Assembly: GCF_009937955.1 (NCBI RefSeq)
Contig: NZ_AP018439.1
Location: 1,488,001-1,552,000 of the forward strand
Source: Undibacterium sp. KW1
Lineage (GTDB): Bacteria; Pseudomonadota; Gammaproteobacteria; Burkholderiales; Burkholderiaceae_D
Length of the DNA stretch: 64,000 bases
Direction: 5' to 3'
Shown here: piece by piece, positions 8,853 to 18,561 of the stretch
How positions within the stretch are numbered: the first letter of the stretch is position 1
Layout: every line of letters starts with the position of its first letter
The notes under the pieces: model-generated
What the model was told of the DNA's origin: nothing
What the model saw: the letters and a program-made list of their open reading frames with translations, nothing else
Database searches by the model: none
Program-made: the position numbers and the translations under genes

Positions 8853-9677
8853 ATGACTAATCAATCGCAAGGCCGGGGCGGGGATAGTGCGCCGCCCGAT
8901 ATCCAGACCGTCATAGACCATGAATCTGCTTTTCCACCTCTGCGCCGGGTCGGCATGTTCCGTCCCCTGGCCTGGCTAAAACTGGGCTGGCGCGATTTTC
9001 GTGCTTCGGGCGGCTCCAGTATTTTTTACGGGGTCTGTTTTGCAGCCATGGGACTGGTCCTGCGATTGATACTAAATAATGCACCCGAATATCTGTCTGC
9101 CCTGACCTGCGGTTTTTTACTGGTCGGCCCATTACTCGCGTTGGGGCTCTACGATATCAGCCGCCGTCTTGAGAATGTGCGCTCCGGTTTGCTCGGCAGT
9201 GTATTTTCCATGCGCGGACGCTGGAGCAATATCGGTGTTTTGGCTCTGGTGCTGGCGATTATCATGATGGTGTGGGCGCGCGCTTCGCTGGTCATTTTTG
9301 CCCTGTTTTACAACAAGGGCATGCCAACCATGCAGGGCTTCCTGGCGCAATTGTTCTCACTAAATAACCTGGAATTTTTGGCGGTGTATATCTGCATAGG
9401 TTTCGTCTTTGCCAGCCTGGTATTTGCCATCAGCTGGGTGTCGATACCATTGATGCTGGACAGGGACACCGATGCCATTACCGCGATGATCATCAGCTGT
9501 GTTGCCTTGTTCATCAACGCGCCCGCGACCATGGTCTGGGCCTCACTGATCATTGGCAGCGTGGTGTTGAGTTTCTTAAGCTGGAACCTGGGTTTTCTGA
9601 TACTCATGCCCATCATAGGCCATGCAAGCTGGCATGCATATAAGGATGTCGTCGGTAATGCTGCTGATCGCCATTAG
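8853..9677 (+). CDS. DUF2189 domain integral membrane protein
   Basis: 274 residues. After a polar N-terminus of about 40 residues, the sequence PLAWLKLGWRDFRASGGSSIFYGVCFAAMGLVL matches the start of DUF2189 proteins. About six membrane helices follow, including SLVFAISWVSIPLMLDRDTDAITAM, which is characteristic of the family (formerly annotated as cytochrome c oxidase subunit I-like, without heme ligands). The ribosome site is GGGGACAGT before the ATG. Function unknown. It is convergent with the FliD-like gene, with only 32 bases between the stops and no clear terminator. Confidence 0.85.
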   Translation: MTNQSQGRGGDSAPPDIQTVIDHESAFPPLRRVGMFRPLAWLKLGWRDFRASGGSSIFYGVCFAAMGLVLRLILNNAPEYLSALTCGFLLVGPLLALGLYDISRRLENVRSGLLGSVFSMRGRWSNIGVLALVLAIIMMVWARASLVIFALFYNKGMPTMQGFLAQLFSLNNLEFLAVYICIGFVFASLVFAISWVSIPLMLDRDTDAITAMIISCVALFINAPATMVWASLIIGSVVLSFLSWNLGFLILMPIIGHASWHAYKDVVGNAADRH

Positions 9678-9709
9678 GTCGTAAATTCAAGTGTGCTGAT
9701 TAAAGGTGG

Positions 9710-11647
9710 TCAGGCATTAATGTCGATCTTGCCAGATGTCGCTATATGTTCTTCTGGCTCACCCAATTCTTCTGTCTGGTGATACGCAGAATCGATCTCT
9801 GCCTCTTGACGTTGGTTTTTCGCATGCTCATGTAAATCCAGTGTGACGGGTTCTACAACAATGACAGCCTCGGGCGCTGTCACTGTGTCGGCGTCTGCCG
9901 GGCGAGATTTTTCTAAGGGGTTGGTCTGGATACCGTCTCTGACGCGCAAGCTCGCGATGGCAGCCGCAATCAGAGGGTTGATACTGGCCTGGATACCAGT
10001 AGCGCTGGCGCTGGTGTTGACTGCCGCACTGTTGTTGACGGGCGTAGTTTGCTGGACGCTGGCATTGACGGGTACTGGAGTGGTAACTGCGGTTGATGCC
10101 TGGCTGGCTGCGGCGGGCAGCTTATTGGCTGCAATATTAGTTGCTGCTGCGGTGGCCTGATTGATGGTATCCAGAGTCTTGCTGACTTCTTCAAATGTGG
10201 ACAGCGTATTGAGCGTAGTCTCCGCAATGTCTGAAGCACTACTGGACGCAGCGCTTTCATTTAATTTGCTTGTATTTGCCGCGACCTGATTTTCCAGCTG
10301 ACTTTCGGTTGGCAGTGTAGATGGTGTCGTGATGTTTGCTGGCAACTTGCTTTGAGTGGCTATAGCAGCCTGTAATACCTTGGGTGTATCCACGGTTTCC
10401 GCAGGCGGGGTTTGTGTCCTTATTTGTGTCCCCTGTGTTTGTGAAGGCAGGCTGGTGGTGATGTCCGCCACCTCTGTTGCAGCTGAAAGTGCCTTGCTGT
10501 TTACGTTGATATCAGTTGTTCCTGTGTCCACTATGGCATTCGAGCCTATGTCAGTCGCTGCACCAGAAGATGCCGCCGTTCTTGCAACCGTAGATGTATC
10601 TATTGCAGAATTGATTGCGGCATTACTTTGCGAGATATTTGCTGCATTGTTTGTAGCTGCTGCTGTTCTTATTTCTGGCGATACGGGTATTTCAGGACTT
10701 GCCTGCGCAGCATTGTTCGCTATATTGTCTGTGCCGTTGGTGTTCGCAAATGTGGCCTGAGAATTTCTGGTGATATCGATTGCTACCTGCAGTGCTTCAT
10801 CTCCCAATGCTCGCTGCAGTTCTGCATTGGCATTGGTCGTTGCAGCGCCTGCATCTTCATTCAAATTAGCCGGTGGGGAAGCGCTGTTACTGATTTTGTT
10901 ATTTATACTTGTGCTTTCAGTTGAGCTTGTAAGATCAGGATTTTCAGTGTCATTGATACTTGTATTCGTCAGGATATTGCCAGAAGCAAGCTCCTGATTT
11001 TGTGCAATGACGGTGCTTTCTGCTTTACCCAGTATCTGTAAAGCCTGCGCCAGTAAAGCAGTTGTGCCCACAGGGTCTTCAGCCAGGGCATTTTGAAAAA
11101 CACTCACATCCAGTGTCAAAAAACTGTCGTTGTTGGGCTGGGCGACATTTTGCAAATTGATCCCAATTTTCCCCAATTGCTCGAACAGGCTGCTCCCGTC
11201 TGCACTTTGTGTGCCAGCATTCATGACCAGCAAGAGGCTGTCACTACTGGTGGGTATCAAGGGATTTTCCGCCAGGTTGGAATTGCTGGCTTGCAGTTGA
11301 TTGAATGCGTCCACAAATGATGTGGCGATGGTGGTGAGCTGGGCGATGTCTGCTTTCGTTTGCGTTGTTTGGGCTTGATCTGCACTAACTGCAAGGGGGA
11401 CAGTCGTTGTAATATTGGCAGTTCTCTTGTTTTGCAGGCGGACAATGTAGGCCAGCAATTCACCCGGAGCAGAAACATCGACCGTCATGCTATTGCTGCG
11501 TATTGCAGGCATTGCATCAAGCAAGCCTGTGTTGTCAGCTATTGCTGTTGAGAGGGCGCGAATTGTAGCGGAGTCAGTAGCTGCATTGATTGCTGAGGGA
11601 GAACGTGCTGCTGCCGTCGCCACCGTGCTGATGTGTGAGATAATCAT
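9710..11647 (-). CDS. Low-complexity Ala/Thr/Asn-rich protein with FliD C-terminal-like region
   Basis: 645 residues, no signal peptide or membrane helix. Residues ~95-220 resemble the C-terminal part of flagellar cap protein FliD: FVDAFNQLQ, then SSLFEQLGKIGINLQ, then SFLTLDVSVFQNALAEDPVGTTALL, which match the FliD pattern of an IGI strand, a TLD strand and an AL.DP helix. From ~240 to ~590 the chain is almost entirely Ala, Thr, Ser, Asn, Ile and Gln. The C-terminus is acidic and His-containing. No flagellar genes are nearby. AGG lies 6 bases before the ATG. It could be a stray flagellar or surface polymer protein; the low-complexity part resembles FliK-like or secreted linker regions. Function uncertain. 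Confidence 0.6.
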   Translation of the reverse strand: MIISHISTVATAAARSPSAINAATDSATIRALSTAIADNTGLLDAMPAIRSNSMTVDVSAPGELLAYIVRLQNKRTANITTTVPLAVSADQAQTTQTKADIAQLTTIATSFVDAFNQLQASNSNLAENPLIPTSSDSLLLVMNAGTQSADGSSLFEQLGKIGINLQNVAQPNNDSFLTLDVSVFQNALAEDPVGTTALLAQALQILGKAESTVIAQNQELASGNILTNTSINDTENPDLTSSTESTSINNKISNSASPPANLNEDAGAATTNANAELQRALGDEALQVAIDITRNSQATFANTNGTDNIANNAAQASPEIPVSPEIRTAAATNNAANISQSNAAINSAIDTSTVARTAASSGAATDIGSNAIVDTGTTDINVNSKALSAATEVADITTSLPSQTQGTQIRTQTPPAETVDTPKVLQAAIATQSKLPANITTPSTLPTESQLENQVAANTSKLNESAASSSASDIAETTLNTLSTFEEVSKTLDTINQATAAATNIAANKLPAAASQASTAVTTPVPVNASVQQTTPVNNSAAVNTSASATGIQASINPLIAAAIASLRVRDGIQTNPLEKSRPADADTVTAPEAVIVVEPVTLDLHEHAKNQRQEAEIDSAYHQTEELGEPEEHIATSGKIDINA

Positions 11648-11793
11648 GCACTACCTGCCTTCCTGGAAAATGCTGCTCTATGTATTAGATCGTATCTCAT
11701 CCTGTTGATGAAATGCACTCTGATAAATTATCAGCTTATTTGCGAATACTCAGTGCGCTGCATCACTTAGTGAAAGCTATCTATGGGCATTCA

Positions 11794-11831
11794 AACAAAA
11801 AACCTCATAGTATTTAGCTATGAGGTTTTTG
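11794..11831 (-). terminator. Rho-independent terminator after tricorn protease gene
   Basis: Stem AAAACCTCATA / TATGAGGTTTT with a 9-base loop, followed on the minus strand by a T-run (TTTTTTG). It lies 27 bases beyond the stop of the tricorn protease gene and before the FliD-like gene, which therefore has its own promoter. Confidence 0.8.
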
Positions 11832-11857
11832 CTCTAACAAGAAAAGCCAAGTATTTG

Positions 11858-14800
11858 CTATTTGCTTAATGGTGGAATGACTTGTGGCACCATGGCCTTG
11901 ATTGGCTGTTCTTTCAATTTTTTCTCCAGTAATTGTATTGCTGCTTCGAGTTGCTGGTCTTTGCCATTGAAGGTTGCGTGTGGCAGGTTATCGACTTCGA
12001 CATCGGGTGCTACACCTATACCTTCTACCAGCCAGCGGCCATCCATGCCAAATTGTGCGTTTTCTGCTGCCCTGATCATGCCATTGTCTGACAGTGAATT
12101 ATTATCCGACAGCCAGACGCCTGCACCTGCGGTGCGTTTGCCTACCAGTGGCCCCAGCTTCAGGGCCTTGATACCGGCGGCAAATGTTTCGCCATCAGAG
12201 TAAGTCAGTTCATCCACCAGTACCACCAGATGACCACGGAAGGTCTGCTGCATATTGGTGTAGGGTGCAGAGGTTGGTGATGCCCAGAAAGCCCAGGCCT
12301 TGCGCAAGAGTTTTTCTATGACCCAACTGTCGATATTGCCGCCACGGTTGCGGCGCACGTCGATGATGAGGCCGTCACGTTCTATATTGCTGTAAAAATC
12401 ACGGGCAAAGCTGTTGATATCCTGGGCACCCATGGCACGAAGATGCAGATAACCAATGCGGCCTTGCGTAGCCTTGTTGACTTGCTCGCTGCGGCTTTGT
12501 TCCCAGTCGCTGTAACGTAGATTCGCATGCTTCATCATATTGACAGGTGTGACGATGACAGCTCGTGCTGCCTGGTCACCACGCTTGACATGCATTAATA
12601 CCTGCTTGTCTGCCTGGTTGATCAGCAGGTCTGAGATATCGCGCGCTTCCATCACAGCCTGGCCATTGATAGCGGTGATGATATCGCCTTCCTTGATGTC
12701 CAGATCCGGTTGTGACAGAGGGGTACGCTCGGATGGCAATTCTGCTTCAGTATGATAGATATGGTCGATGCGGTATCCACCATTGCTGCGGCTCAAGACC
12801 GCACCGAGTGAGGCAGCTTGCCCTTCCGGCGCTGCACGTCGTATATCGCCAGGGCGGCTTTGTGAGTGCAGGGTGCTGACTTCGCTGGCCATCATGCCCA
12901 ATACATCATTCAACTCTGCCCTGTCGGTGATGCGGTCTACCAATGGTGCATACTTGGTGCGTACCTTGTTCCAGTCCACGCCACGCATTTTGTCGTCAAA
13001 CAAAAAGTCCCTGTGCATGCGCCAGGCATCGGCATACATTTGTTGCCATTCAAGTTTGGGGCTCAGGAAGAAAGTCCAGTCATTCATATTGACTTTGGAT
13101 TTGCTGACGTCGCCCGGTTGTTTTGCACCGGCTTCCACGACATAGAATTCGTTGGGGCCAGTATTGATTTGCTGACGGTAGAACACGTGTTTCTTGTCGG
13201 CAGACAAGTCAAACTGACGGATATTGCCCGCAAAAATTTCTGGCTGGGGAGAGGTCTTGCTGATCGCCAGAGTTTTCAAGGTAGCTTTGCCATCGCTGCC
13301 TTCGAGTTCGGTGAAATACAGGCGTTTTTCATCAATAGCCAGGTCACGGTAATTGCCATACGCCAGTGGTACCTGATACAAGCGTTCTGCCAGACCGGCA
13401 TACTGGATGGCGGGCAGCGCAGGCTTGGCAGGTTTTTTGGCTTCTTCAGCCTTATCTGTTGATTTATCGGCTGGCTTGTCTTTTGACTTGTCGGCGCTCT
13501 TGTCGTCAGTTTTCTCTTTGTCTGCTGGCTTGTCAGTTGCCTTGTCGCTGGATTTACTCAACTCATCGTCGGCCTTGAAGGGGAAGCGGTTCCCCGCCTG
13601 CAAAGCAAGCGCGTACAGGCCAGTACGCTTCTCGAAATGCGGTCCCATATTGCGGTCACCCCAGGGGGCACGGTTGCTGACCTGGAAATTGCGTTCCGAG
13701 TAAAAATACAGCCAGCGTCCATCGGGGAGAACACTGGTGCGTGCGAGTTATAACGGTCGCTGGTGACAAAGAGAATCTGTTTGCTTTCCAGCGAGTACAG
13801 GCCTATCTGCGGTCTTTGCAGCTTATTGTCTGCCCTGACGATGGCGATGGTCTTGCTGTCTGGTGACCAGATGACTTCTTCCTGCCTCTCAGCACCTATC
13901 TTGCCTGCATCATCAATCACCTGGTTGGTTTTGCTTGCCAGGTCCAGCAGCCACAGCCTTCCACGTTTGTCAGTGTGCGCCAGCCATTTGCCATCAGGGG
14001 AGGGGATGATACGGTAGCGGTGGACGTCGCCGTTGCTCGTCAGGACTTCTGGTTTGCCCAGGCCATTGGCCGGGAATTTCCAGATTTCATTTTCACCGGT
14101 AGTATCGACGATGGCATAGACGGATTTGTCGTCATGCGAAAACACGGCTTCACGTGCGCGAGCATTTTCTGGCACCGGTAAGTCTATGCGCCTTTGCGGG
14201 CCAGAGCCAGCTATGCTCAGGCGTCCGCGTGCGGTGAACAGCAGGCGTTCTTCCTTGCCAGCGATTTCTATATTCGATACATACTCCATAGGGTTTTTGA
14301 TCTGGCGCTTGCGCTGCTGATCAAAGTCGGACACCAGGTCTATAGTCAGAGTCTGGTCTTTGGCACTGCCGATGTCGAGTACATGCAAGTCTGCACCCAG
14401 TTGATAGGCTATCTTGCCATCGGCTATGCTGGGGTTGCGCACTTCCCATTCCTTGTGCTGGGTCAGGACACGGGCATCTGTGCCATCAGGATTGGCGCTC
14501 CAGATATTGAAGGCGCCATTGCGGTCGCTGATAAAGTACAGCTTGCCCTTCCATAGCATGGGGCGGCGGTTGTTGCTTTTGTCGTCGGCAAATAATTGCG
14601 TGGCTTCAGTCTTGGCTTGCACGTCATAACGCCAGACTTGTGCAGTGGCGCCACCGCGATATTGCTTGGCGTTGTCATTCGTCATATGCAGGCCAAAGCG
14701 GGTGAAGTACAGATATTTACCGCTATCGTCGAGCACAGCTTCATTCGCATCTGCCACCGGGAAAACCCTGCGCATCAGGGTTTGTGGATTGATGGCGGCG

Positions 14801-15204
14801 ATGATGCGGTGCGAAGCCGGGCCTGTACTGTTGAGTGTTGTTACCAGTACTTCACCATTGGCAGTCCAGCCCAATACGGATACCTGGTCATTTTCAAAAC
14901 TGATGCGCTTTGGCACACCACCTGCCATGGGCATGACATAAGCTTCGGTCGCACCTTCATAAGCGGCTGAAAACGCCAGCCACTTGCCATCTTGTGAAAT
15001 GGCGGGCAAGACTTCTGCCGCAGGATGGCTGGTCAGCCTTTGCGCCTGGCCACCACTGCTTGCCACTTTCCAAAGATCGCCTTCTGCAGTAAACACCACA
15101 GCATCACCACGTATGCTGGGGAAACGATAATAGGCTGGTGCTGCAAATACAGTTGTTGCCAGACTGGTCAGGCTAAGGGCGAGGGCGAGTTTGCTTAGTC
15201 TCAT
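11858..15204 (-). pseudogene. Tricorn protease (S41 family), interrupted by a one-base frameshift
   Basis: Reading begins at ATG 15204 (GAGAA before it) with a signal peptide (KLALALSLTSLATTVFA). The N-terminal half is a beta-propeller (DGKWLAF, SPDGKWLAHTDKRGRLW, SPDSKTIAIV). At the G4 run 13724-13727 (C4 on the coding strand) one base appears to be missing: the first frame runs into non-homologous sequence, whereas one extra C restores SPDGRWLYFYSERNFQVSNRAPWGDRN. The second frame then carries a Lys/Asp-rich linker, a PDZ domain (IKEGDIITAINGQAV) and the S41 protease core with the catalytic Ser in TYSDGETF (codon 12197-12199). The corrected protein would be 1115 residues, the usual size. 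Tricorn-type enzymes degrade oligopeptides. Either a sequencing error or a recent mutation. Confidence 0.85.
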
Positions 15205-15529
15205 TGTTATTCTCGAAAATGGATTTGGATGGTTTTTTAAAATACTTGTACAAATTAAAAGACAAATGACAAAGTCGTGCTGCAAACAAAAACAGCCTCA
15301 AATACTTACAAAGGCTGGATAAAAGCTATAACAAAAGCTATATCAATAACGGGATTTGCAACATTCTGTAAGCAGTTTTTCTCTGTTCCCAAGGAAGCCC
15401 TTGGGTAATGTGTTTTACGGTTACATTTACCTGCTGGAAATTTCTTGAATTGTTAAAAACGATGAAGTAACCTGAATATTAAATTTCCACTTGGAAATAA
15501 TTTATTGACGAGCAGACCAAGGGTGCCTC
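15205..15529. other. Divergent intergenic region between tricorn protease and GH44 genes
   Basis: About 325 bp, AT-rich, no gene seen. It must hold promoters for both divergent genes. The only clear structure is the ATTTCCA-N2-TGGAAAT palindrome at 15483-15498, listed separately. A weak hairpin (CAGCCT / AGGCTG) lies at about 15291-15316. Confidence 0.6.
15483..15498. promoter_or_regulatory. Palindromic operator candidate ATTTCCA-CT-TGGAAAT
   Basis: Seven-base inverted arms around a 2-base centre, ending 31 bases before the GH44 start codon. The same element with an 8-base arm (AATTTCCA-CC-TGGAAATT) is found upstream of the FliL-like gene at 55261-55278 and was not noticed elsewhere in the window. 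The size fits a dimeric regulator. Which protein binds is unknown. Confidence 0.4.
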
Positions 15530-17311
15530 ATGAGACAAGTCAGCTTGTGCAAAGTTCTTTTAATTCTGGGTATTTCGGCAGAAATTTCGACAACGTCGGC
15601 ACAGAATGTCACATTTTCCATTGATACCCAGGCAGAGCGCAAGACCATCAGCCCTTTGATCTATGGTTATAACGCTTATGCCGATGGAACAGGCCGTGCT
15701 GGTTGGGCCAATCAGGGCGGGCAAGCCAGTCTGCAAAGCTTGAACCTGCGTTCGCGCCGCCTGGGTGGTAATAATATGACCAGCTACAACTGGGAAAATG
15801 GCGTCAGCAATTCCGGTAATGACTGGTGCCATTCATCCAATGCGGGTGTCAGTGCGACAGCCGGAGCGGGCAATCCCAATTCAAATAATGGCCTGGCGTA
15901 TTACACGCCTGGTGCAGCATTACAAAATTTCCAGGATCAGTCACTGGTGCTGGGCACGTATTCCTTGCTGCAATTGCCTGCCGCTGGCAAGCTGCCCAAA
16001 GACATCATCAACCTCAATCCTCCAAGCACTTGCATGGGTTCCCAGCTTTGGCAAAGTACTGCCGGGCCATCAAATGTAGATACCGCGCGCTGGGTCAATA
16101 TTGTCAATGACAAACCGGCTGCTGCTGGTGGCCTGACTCTGACACCAGGCCTGAATGATGGCGTGGTTTATATAGATGAAGAAATCAATTTTCTTGTTCA
16201 GAAATATGGCAATGGTGCATCCGCAAATGGTGTTAAAGGCTATGAGCTCGATAATGAGCCTGATCTCTGGCATCACTGGACGACCAACAGTGGTGAAAGC
16301 GGTACGCATGCGAATCTGTATCCAACGCTGACCACGGTTACTGATGTCTTACAGAGAAATATCAGCCTCGCAAAGACTGTCAAACGCATGGACGCCAGCG
16401 CAGAGACCTTTGGGCCGGCAATCAGCGGTTACCTTGGTCTGTTCAGCCTGTGGGCAGTGTGGGACGGTTCAGCCTCGCATCAGCCATCTGACTGGGCGCA
16501 ATACAATGTAGAGCCTTATTACAGCAATAATACTGGCGACCGTTATCGATACAACGGCATGGCCATGGCGAACGCCTATCTGGCAAAAATGAACCAGGCT
16601 TCGCAAAGCGCCGGTCGTCGTTTGCTTGACGTGTTTTCTTTTCACTATTATCCACAAGCTTCTTACAATGCCACTGACAGGGTGCAGGCTGCGCGCAGTT
16701 TGTGGGATGCGACTTATGTAGAACCTAGCTGGATTACCCAGAACGGTAACGGTTTTACTGATGGACGCTCTCTGCAAATGCTGCCCAAGCTGCAGCAAGC
16801 CATCAATGATTTTTATCCAGGTACCAAACTGGCCGTGACTGAATATGATTTTGGTGGCAAGAGCGATATCACAGGCGCGATTGCCCAGGCAGATGCACTG
16901 GGTACCTTTGGCAAACAAGGCGTGTATCTGGCGACTTATTTTGGCGATGCAGAACAATACATTGCTGCGGGCTTCAAGATTTACCGAAATTATGATGGGA
17001 ATAAGTCGGTGTTCCCGGCAACTTCTGTGAAGGCGGTTTCCAGCAATAATAGCAATGCCGCCGTGTATGCAGCGGTCGATCTCAATGACCCTAATGTCAT
17101 CCACGTTATTGCCATCAACCGCCAGAGCACTAATGTTACGAGCAGCTTTCAACTCAGCCATCCTGTGAATTTGAAATATGCCCAGGTCTGGGGTGTCAGT
17201 GGCAGCAGCACCAATATCACTGCAAGGAGCGGGCTCAGCAATATCTCCAAGAACAAGTTCAGTTACACTTTGCCTGCTTTGTCTGTGCTGCACTTTGTGT
17301 TGAAGCCATAA
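15530..17311 (+). CDS. Secreted glycoside hydrolase family 44 (endoglucanase/xyloglucanase)
   Basis: 593 residues with a signal peptide ending near TTSA-QNVTF. GH44 hallmarks are present: SPLIYGYNAY at 41-50, RLGGNNMTSYNWENGVSNSGNDW at 77-99 (key residues R77, GGN, YNWE), the acid/base Glu243 in YELDNEPDLWHHW and the nucleophile Glu438 in TEYDFGG. After the (beta/alpha)8 barrel a C-terminal beta-sandwich ends the chain; no carbohydrate-binding module or dockerin is attached. Family enzymes cleave cellulose, xyloglucan or mixed-linkage glucans. It stands alone, with its own upstream palindrome and a strong terminator, so it is a single-gene unit exported for plant or algal polysaccharide breakdown. 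Confidence 0.93.
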   Translation: MRQVSLCKVLLILGISAEISTTSAQNVTFSIDTQAERKTISPLIYGYNAYADGTGRAGWANQGGQASLQSLNLRSRRLGGNNMTSYNWENGVSNSGNDWCHSSNAGVSATAGAGNPNSNNGLAYYTPGAALQNFQDQSLVLGTYSLLQLPAAGKLPKDIINLNPPSTCMGSQLWQSTAGPSNVDTARWVNIVNDKPAAAGGLTLTPGLNDGVVYIDEEINFLVQKYGNGASANGVKGYELDNEPDLWHHWTTNSGESGTHANLYPTLTTVTDVLQRNISLAKTVKRMDASAETFGPAISGYLGLFSLWAVWDGSASHQPSDWAQYNVEPYYSNNTGDRYRYNGMAMANAYLAKMNQASQSAGRRLLDVFSFHYYPQASYNATDRVQAARSLWDATYVEPSWITQNGNGFTDGRSLQMLPKLQQAINDFYPGTKLAVTEYDFGGKSDITGAIAQADALGTFGKQGVYLATYFGDAEQYIAAGFKIYRNYDGNKSVFPATSVKAVSSNNSNAAVYAAVDLNDPNVIHVIAINRQSTNVTSSFQLSHPVNLKYAQVWGVSGSSTNITARSGLSNISKNKFSYTLPALSVLHFVLKP

Positions 17312-17326
17312 GTAACTAAGCTTTAG

Positions 17327-17357
17327 TAAAAAGCCACCAGCATGCTGGTGGCTTTTC
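17327..17357. terminator. Bidirectional rho-independent terminator
   Basis: Near-perfect palindrome AAAAGCCACCAGC-AT-GCTGGTGGCTTTT between the GH44 stop and the stop of the convergent CurA-type gene. A- and T-runs on both sides allow it to act for both genes. Confidence 0.85.
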
Positions 17358-17390
17358 ATTTGATGCTTACTATAACTCGTACTAACTGGC

Positions 17391-18404
17391 TCAGACTCCA
17401 GCTACTTTCAAGATCAGCTTGCCATTGTTTTCACCTGTGAACAGTTTCTGGAAAGTCTCAGGGAAATTTTCCAGGCCCTCAACGATGTCTTCACGGCTTT
17501 TCAGTTTGCCAGACATGATCCAGCCACCCATGACCATCGCCGCTTCCATGGCACGTGGGTAAAAGTCGGATACCATCACACCTTTCATCGTGGCACGTTT
17601 GACCATCAGGTTCAGGTAGTTTGATGGGCCCTTGATAGGGGTCGTATTATTGTATTGGGAGATCGCACCGCAAATCACCACGCGGGCACCAAAAGCCAGT
17701 TGCGCCAGGGCCGCATCAAGGATATCACCGCCGACATTATCGAAATACACGTCTATGCCTTTGGGGCAATGCTGCTTCAGTGCGGCACCAACATCTTCAC
17801 TCTTGTAATCTATCGCGGCATCAAAGCCCAGTTCTTCTGTCAGGTAGCGGACTTTGTCTGCGCCACCGGCGATACCAACCACGCGTGCGCCCTTGATCTT
17901 GGCAATCTGGCCGACGATGGTTCCGACTGCGCCTGCCGCACCAGAGATGACAACAGTATCACCTTCCTTGGGTTGGCCGACTTCAAGCAAGCCAAAGTAG
18001 GCAGTCATGCCTGGCATGCCCAGGGTACTCAGGTATAGTGGCAGAGGGGCCAGTTTTGGATCTACCTTGCTGATGCCATTACCATCAGAATAGGCATATT
18101 CCTGCATGCCCAGTATGCCGCTGACATGCTCACCGACAGCAAATTTTGGATTATTCGATTCAACTACCTGCCCAACAGCCAGCGCACGCATGACTTCGCC
18201 TATCGCCACTGGTGGCATATAAGAATTCTTGCTCTCATTCATCCAGCCGCGCATGGCTGGGTCGAGTGAGATATACAGGTTCTTGATCAGCACTTCGCCT
18301 GCCTGCAAATCACGCAACTGCTCTTTGACGTGATTGAAATCGCTGGCTTTGACACTGCCTTGTGGGCGGGCTGCAAGTTTGAATTGAGAGTTGATGGCGT
18401 TCAT
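17391..18404 (-). CDS. NADP-dependent oxidoreductase, CurA/MDR family
   Basis: 337 residues, zinc-independent medium-chain dehydrogenase/reductase. N-terminal RPQGSVKASDFNHVKEQLRDLQAGEVLIKNLYISLDPAMRGWM is typical of CurA and leukotriene B4 12-hydroxydehydrogenase-like reductases, and the nucleotide loop is SGAAGAVGTIVGQIAKIKGARVVGIAGG. Relatives reduce alpha,beta-unsaturated ketones and aldehydes with NADPH. No structural zinc cysteines are present. The gene is divergent from a LysR-type regulator with 157 bases between the starts, the classical layout for control by that regulator. Confidence 0.9.
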   Translation of the reverse strand: MNAINSQFKLAARPQGSVKASDFNHVKEQLRDLQAGEVLIKNLYISLDPAMRGWMNESKNSYMPPVAIGEVMRALAVGQVVESNNPKFAVGEHVSGILGMQEYAYSDGNGISKVDPKLAPLPLYLSTLGMPGMTAYFGLLEVGQPKEGDTVVISGAAGAVGTIVGQIAKIKGARVVGIAGGADKVRYLTEELGFDAAIDYKSEDVGAALKQHCPKGIDVYFDNVGGDILDAALAQLAFGARVVICGAISQYNNTTPIKGPSNYLNLMVKRATMKGVMVSDFYPRAMEAAMVMGGWIMSGKLKSREDIVEGLENFPETFQKLFTGENNGKLILKVAGV

Positions 18405-18512
18405 GTGTTTTCCTTGTCGGCTAGTGAGGACTTACTGGGAATTTATTGTGGCAGCACGCTGCTGACCATGGAAAGCAGTATAAGCTGCTTATTGTTGCTT
18501 GATAAGTCAGGT

Positions 18513-18526
18513 ATATTGCATAATAT
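18513..18526. promoter_or_regulatory. LysR-box-like inverted repeat between curA-like and lysR genes
   Basis: ATATT-GCAT-AATAT (T-N11-A spacing) is 35 bases upstream of the LysR start and about 109 bases upstream of the reductase start. Position and form fit an autoregulatory LysR-type recognition site. AT-rich dyads occur by chance, so this is tentative. Confidence 0.35.
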
Positions 18527-18561
18527 TGTTGCCTTAATCAGGACAATAAAGAGGGCGTATC

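Noticed and set aside
13500..13560. Possible tandem repeat array in the tricorn gene
   Set aside because: The Lys/Asp-rich linker looks repetitive but units vary and encode a linker; it is not a CRISPR array or a DNA repeat element.
16469..17359. 296-codon minus-strand open frame
   Set aside because: Antisense to the well-supported GH44 gene; no motif or ribosome site and it runs through the terminator at 17327-17357.
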